Assembly (NCBI GenBank): GCA_015485035.1
Contig: WFUI01000097.1
Coordinates: forward strand, 1-10,081
DNA length: 10,081 nucleotides
From: Mariprofundus sp.
GTDB taxonomy: Bacteria; Pseudomonadota; Zetaproteobacteria; Mariprofundales; Mariprofundaceae
Reading direction: 5' to 3'
Shown here: positions 6,748 through 10,081 of the stretch, in pieces
How positions within the stretch are numbered: position 1 is the stretch's first letter
Layout: each line of letters begins with the position of its first letter
The notes under the pieces: model-generated
The model's database searches: none
Seen by the model: only the letters and a program-made list of their open reading frames with translations
Told to the model about the DNA's origin: nothing
Position numbers and translations under genes: made by a program

Positions 6748-8678
6748 CAGTTCGCCTTGGCCTCATCTCCGGAAGGTTTATCTGTTTTAGGCTCACTACC
6801 GACATCCACTTTCGCAGAAGGTTCTTCCGGCGGGGTGTGACTTGATCCGGCCGGTTTCTCGTACTCCTTGATCAACAGAGGCTCCTTGCCTTCCATAACC
6901 CGATCAATATCTGTTGTATCCAATGTTTCATACTTGATCAGAGCCTTGGCCAGCAAATGCAACTGATCCATGTGTTTTTCCAGAATATGTTTGGCCCGGC
7001 CATAATTTTCTTCGATAAGCTTACGTACAACAGTATCAATCTTGCGTGCTGTCTCCTCGGATATATTGGTCTGGCGTGTAATTTCACGACCAAGGAATGG
7101 TTCATGCTCGCGCTCACCATAAACCATAGGACCCAGCTCATCAGACATGCCCCATTGGGTTACCATATTGCGTGCCAGTTGGGTCGCACGTTCAAAATCA
7201 TTGGAAGCACCGGTGGTCATCTGCCCCAGCACCAGCTCCTCGCCAAGTCTGCCACCCATCATAATCGCAATCTGATCACGCAGATATTCCCTGTCATGAT
7301 TGAACCTGTCCTCTTCCGGCATCTGCATGGTAATACCAAGCGCCTGACCACGTGGAATAATACTGACCTTGTGTACCGGATCAGCGTTTTTCAAATGCTT
7401 GGCCACCAGCGTATGGCCAGCTTCATGGTATGCTGTCGTTTCCTTCTGCTCGTCCGAGATGATCATCGAGCGCCGTTCGGTACCCATCATCACCTTGTCT
7501 TTGGCTGTCTCGAAATCAGCGCGCGTGACTTTATCTCGATCATAGCGGGCTGCATTCAACGCAGCTTCATTGACCAGGTTGGCCAGATCTGCGCCTGAAA
7601 ATCCCGGCGTTCCACGCGCCAGCTCTTTGGAATTCACATCACTCGACAACGGCACCTTACGCATATGCACTTTTAAAATCTGTTCACGGCCCAGCAGATC
7701 AGGGCGTGGCACAACGACCTGGCGATCAAATCGACCGGGGCGCAGCAGGGCTGGATCAAGAACATCAGGGCGATTGGTCGCCGCCACCAGAATAACGCCT
7801 TCGTTGGACTCGAAACCATCCATTTCCACCAGCATCTGGTTCAACGTCTGCTCACGCTCATCATTACCGCCACCAATACCGGCACCACGGTGGCGTCCCA
7901 TAGCATCAATTTCATCTACAAAGATAATGCATGGCGCATGTTTTTTGGCCTGCTCGAACATGTCACGCACACGTGACGCACCGACGCCAACGAACATTTC
8001 GACAAAATCGGAACCTGAAATGGAGAAAAATGGCACGTCCGCTTCACCGGCAATAGCTCGGGCCAGCAAGGTTTTGCCCGTGCCGGGAGGACCAACGAGC
8101 AACATTCCTTTGGGGATTTTTCCTCCGAGCCGGGTAAACTTGGAAGGCTCTCGCAGAAACTCAATCACTTCAGTGACTTCCTGCTTGGCCTCATCACATC
8201 CAGCCACATCTTCAAAGGTAGCACGTGCAGTATCCTGATTGAGCAATTTTGCCTTGCTCTTGCCAAAACCCATGGCCCCACCTTTGCCGCCACCCTGCAT
8301 CTGACGCATAAAAAATACCCATACACCAATCAGCAGCAGCATAGGAAACCATGAAATCAATACCGACAGGAAAAACGGCACTTCTTCCTTCTCTTTCACA
8401 TTCACCACCACGTGCTGATCCAGCAAGCGCTGAGACAGGCTTGAATCATTCACTGGCACCGTCACATCAAAGTTTTTCAATTCACCTGATGTATCCCGAT
8501 ACTGGCCAACAATCTGATTGCCCTTGATGGTAGCTGTTTCCACCATACCCTGATCCACTCTCTCGACAAATGTGGAATATGCCATCTTGTCCGCCTTCGG
8601 CATCGGGGCAGAAAACATATTGAACAAACTCATCATCGTCAGGCCGATAACCAGCCACAGAACTAAATTTTTACCCAT
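6747..8678 (-). CDS. ftsH: ATP-dependent zinc metalloprotease FtsH
   Basis: FtsH is a hexameric inner-membrane AAA+ protease that degrades damaged membrane proteins and regulatory substrates. In E. coli these include LpxC and sigma-32. The 643-residue protein (E. coli 644) has a first membrane segment at about residues 4-22, an extracytoplasmic domain to about 100 and a second membrane segment at about 102-124. The AAA module has Walker A GPPGTGKT at 196-203, the pore motif MFVG at 228-231, Walker B IIFVDEID at 251-258, and the second region of homology around 298-318 ending RPGRFDR. The zinc site is HEAGH at 418-422, with D494 (SNDFERAT) as the probable third ligand. The last 40 or so residues are a low-complexity tail rich in P, E, K and S. 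A GAGGA (8689-8693) lies 10 bases before the ATG. Its end overlaps folP by one base. Confidence 0.98.
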   Translation of the reverse strand: MGKNLVLWLVIGLTMMSLFNMFSAPMPKADKMAYSTFVERVDQGMVETATIKGNQIVGQYRDTSGELKNFDVTVPVNDSSLSQRLLDQHVVVNVKEKEEVPFFLSVLISWFPMLLLIGVWVFFMRQMQGGGKGGAMGFGKSKAKLLNQDTARATFEDVAGCDEAKQEVTEVIEFLREPSKFTRLGGKIPKGMLLVGPPGTGKTLLARAIAGEADVPFFSISGSDFVEMFVGVGASRVRDMFEQAKKHAPCIIFVDEIDAMGRHRGAGIGGGNDEREQTLNQMLVEMDGFESNEGVILVAATNRPDVLDPALLRPGRFDRQVVVPRPDLLGREQILKVHMRKVPLSSDVNSKELARGTPGFSGADLANLVNEAALNAARYDRDKVTRADFETAKDKVMMGTERRSMIISDEQKETTAYHEAGHTLVAKHLKNADPVHKVSIIPRGQALGITMQMPEEDRFNHDREYLRDQIAIMMGGRLGEELVLGQMTTGASNDFERATQLARNMVTQWGMSDELGPMVYGEREHEPFLGREITRQTNISEETARKIDTVVRKLIEENYGRAKHILEKHMDQLHLLAKALIKYETLDTTDIDRVMEGKEPLLIKEYEKPAGSSHTPPEEPSAKVDVGSEPKTDKPSGDEAKAN

Positions 8679-8717
8679 AAATAAATCATCCTCATATTAA
8701 TATCACATGACAAAAGC

Positions 8718-8743
8718 AGCGCCAAATTGCACAAGCTTGCGCT
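8718..8743 (-). terminator. Possible stem-loop between tilS and ftsH
   Basis: Within the 115-base tilS-ftsH spacer, AGCGCCAA (8718-8725) can pair with TTGCGCT (8737-8743), leaving one bulged base and an 11-base loop. Read on the minus strand, the stem is followed by GCTTTTG, a four-T run. This could be a weak terminator for tilS readthrough or a leader structure for ftsH. A 10-bp palindrome, ATATTAATAT (8694-8703), lies between this stem and the ftsH ribosome binding site. No convincing -35/-10 promoter pair was found here. Confidence 0.35.
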
Positions 8744-8793
8744 ATCTGTATGAATATTAGATTAACACAATACGCTGAAAATCCAGATACTTC

Positions 8794-9834
8794 TTAAACA
8801 ACTGCCCTGTTTCTACGCGCAAAACCTGCCGTTGCAGGCTGCAGATGCAAGCGATCAGAGTCCCTGTAGAGACGGCAACGTGATAAATCAAGCCCTCCGC
8901 GACCGTTTTTCTCGGTCCATGACTCAATTAATGTGATATGCCTGCGCCCAGGCGTTACGCCCTCACCCAAAAGTTGAACCATAAGTTTCTGCAAAAGTCG
9001 CGCCCGGACAGGCGGGGAAATATCTTTCCATATTTGCCAGGGCAAGCAAATACCGTTCTGGTCTGTTGTGGACAGACTATTCAACAAACCATCAGTCTCC
9101 TCATCAAGACGCTCTGCCACACGACAAGACTGCTGTTGCCAGCGAAGGAACAGTTTATCCGGAGATACCCCGGATTTCACCATGGCCGGGAACAACTGAT
9201 GGCGGATACGATTGCGCCAAATACTCATATCCGCATTGCTCGGATCTTCAAACCAGTCAACACCGGCCAGAACCAACGCCTGCCGCAATTGCTGTCCGGA
9301 CAGATGTAGCAACGGGCGTACAATATGCAAACCGTACATCTGTCGTTCACGCCACATACCCCGGCAACCAGCCGGACCCGCCCCCTGTAACAAGCGCATG
9401 CATACCGTTTCAGCCTGATCATCCTGATGGTGTGCCAGACACAGGGTTGTTATCCCGCTTTCCCTGCTCCATTGCTGAAATTGAGCATAACGGCCTTTTC
9501 GCGCTTCAGCCTCAGTTTTACGAACCGAAGACACCTCCCCGGACATATCCTTTATAGAGGTTCCGCCCAAACATGCGCTGATGAACGGGATTTTCCACCC
9601 GGCTGCTTTTTCAGCCAGCCGCACCGCTTCAGCCGCAGACGAATGCCGCCAGCCATGATCCACATGCCATGCCTGCACACGATAGCCATGCGCTTTCAAT
9701 GCCAGTAAGAGTGCTGTTGAATCTGCACCACCGGACCAGCCGACAGCAAGCTTGTCAGGCAGCAACGGCATATCTTCGGCTGACAACCAGCCATTGAATA
9801 CTGAATGCTCACTTTCGATATTCATTGCCAGCAT
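8794..9834 (-). CDS. tilS: tRNA(Ile)-lysidine synthetase TilS
   Basis: TilS uses ATP and lysine to convert C34 of the CAU-anticodon isoleucine tRNA to lysidine, so that the tRNA reads AUA instead of AUG. The N-terminal N-type ATP pyrophosphatase domain shows the PP-loop SGGADST at residues 34-40, AWHVDHGWR at 55-63, CLAHHQDDQAET at 132-143, IVRPLL at 171-176, and the tRNA-contacting block FEDPSN then RNRIRHQLFP at 195-216. The 346-residue length is shorter than E. coli TilS (about 430), consistent with a reduced C-terminal part. The ATG at 9834 overlaps the upstream gene by 13 bases. An ATG three codons later (9825) would give an ATGA overlap and is a real alternative; neither has a strong ribosome binding site. 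TilS next to ftsH is a common gene pair. Confidence 0.95.
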   Translation of the reverse strand: MLAMNIESEHSVFNGWLSAEDMPLLPDKLAVGWSGGADSTALLLALKAHGYRVQAWHVDHGWRHSSAAEAVRLAEKAAGWKIPFISACLGGTSIKDMSGEVSSVRKTEAEARKGRYAQFQQWSRESGITTLCLAHHQDDQAETVCMRLLQGAGPAGCRGMWRERQMYGLHIVRPLLHLSGQQLRQALVLAGVDWFEDPSNADMSIWRNRIRHQLFPAMVKSGVSPDKLFLRWQQQSCRVAERLDEETDGLLNSLSTTDQNGICLPWQIWKDISPPVRARLLQKLMVQLLGEGVTPGRRHITLIESWTEKNGRGGLDLSRCRLYRDSDRLHLQPATAGFARRNRAVV

Positions 9835-10081
9835 TTTAACCCGTATTCAATAATAGATTGTGAGGCCGGTGTATCATCAAGGAGTTCAAAAACATCCATA
9901 TTTATACCGGCAAGACAGGATTTTCCCGCTTTCATCAGCAGCCATGGGGCCTCGCCTTCATCACCATGACGCTGAATAACCAGTAAATTCAGCCCTCCGG
10001 GAGGTAGACAGTAGCCATCCAGCACACCTTGTAACTGATACTTATCCGGCTGAAAAGCACGAATTTCAGCTTTATTCGCCA
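9822..10081 (-). CDS. 3' end of an unrecognised gene upstream of tilS
   Basis: An open frame enters from the window edge and ends at TGA (9822-9824), overlapping the tilS start. About 85 codons are visible. I do not recognise the family. A GTG at 10023-10025 is an internal start candidate. The frame is open beyond it to the edge, where the outermost bases read TG and could be the tail of an ATG, GTG or TTG codon, so the visible part may be almost the whole gene or only its C terminus. The sequence contains the glycine/proline turn YCLPPGGLNLLVIQR, a moderately hydrophobic WLLMKAGKSCLAGINM stretch and an acidic FELLDDTP segment. No signal peptide, transmembrane helix or catalytic motif stands out. 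The tight overlap with tilS and the protein-like composition support a real gene cotranscribed with it. Confidence 0.6.
   Translation of the reverse strand, partial: ANKAEIRAFQPDKYQLQGVLDGYCLPPGGLNLLVIQRHGDEGEAPWLLMKAGKSCLAGINMDVFELLDDTPASQSIIEYGLKCWQ

Noticed and set aside
7570..8238. Long plus-strand open frame of 222 codons opposite ftsH, with a second of 213 codons at 6957-7598.
   Set aside because: Both lie wholly antisense to an unmistakable ftsH, and their translations look like reverse-strand shadows (rich in S, R, P or H) with no recognisable motif.
8729..8742. Near-palindrome GCACAAGCTTGCGC in the tilS-ftsH spacer as an operator.
   Set aside because: It is interrupted by a mismatched pair, occurs once, and overlaps the alternative stem-loop; there is no evidence for a binding protein.
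8740..8790. Promoter-like hexamers upstream of ftsH (TTGTGT with weak -10 candidates on the minus strand).
   Set aside because: No hexamer pair combines good matches with 16-18 base spacing; in AT-rich spacer DNA such partial matches are common.

Overview
The window is a dense housekeeping stretch of a Gram-negative, proteobacterium-like chromosome with roughly even base composition and almost no non-coding DNA. SurA, a periplasmic outer-membrane-protein chaperone, implies an outer membrane, and the surA-pdxA pair is also known from gamma- and betaproteobacteria. The minus-strand order tilS-ftsH-folP-cdaA-cdaR-glmM differs from the enterobacterial ftsH-folP-glmM order by two inserted genes. 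From memory it is closer to the order in some deltaproteobacteria. The mixture suggests a proteobacterium outside the well-studied enteric lineages; deltaproteobacteria-like or zetaproteobacteria-like is a low-confidence guess.

Layout. Plus strand, 1-2895: the 3' part of surA (its 5' end lies outside the window), pdxA (pyridoxal phosphate synthesis) and a yqgE/algH-family gene with a strong Shine-Dalgarno sequence. A 94-base convergent spacer follows (2896-2989). Minus strand, 10081 down to 2990: the end of an unrecognised gene, tilS (tRNA-Ile lysidinylation), a 115-base spacer with a possible stem-loop, ftsH (membrane AAA+ protease), folP (dihydropteroate synthase), a 52-base spacer, cdaA (diadenylate cyclase), cdaR (YbbR-domain partner) and glmM (phosphoglucosamine mutase). 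Most junctions in this block overlap by 1-13 bases (TGATG or ATGA types), which fits an operon with translational coupling.

The most interesting content is the cdaA-cdaR-glmM module. It is the classic arrangement of Firmicutes, where CdaA makes the second messenger cyclic di-AMP, CdaR modulates it and GlmM links it to cell-wall precursor synthesis. Here the cyclase keeps its catalytic DGA and RHR motifs and an N-terminal membrane region, and it sits between folP and glmM in an organism that also encodes SurA. This implies c-di-AMP signalling tied to peptidoglycan and folate supply in a Gram-negative cell. The families themselves are known. I saw no mobile element, CRISPR array, tRNA, rRNA or phage gene, and no clearly new system.
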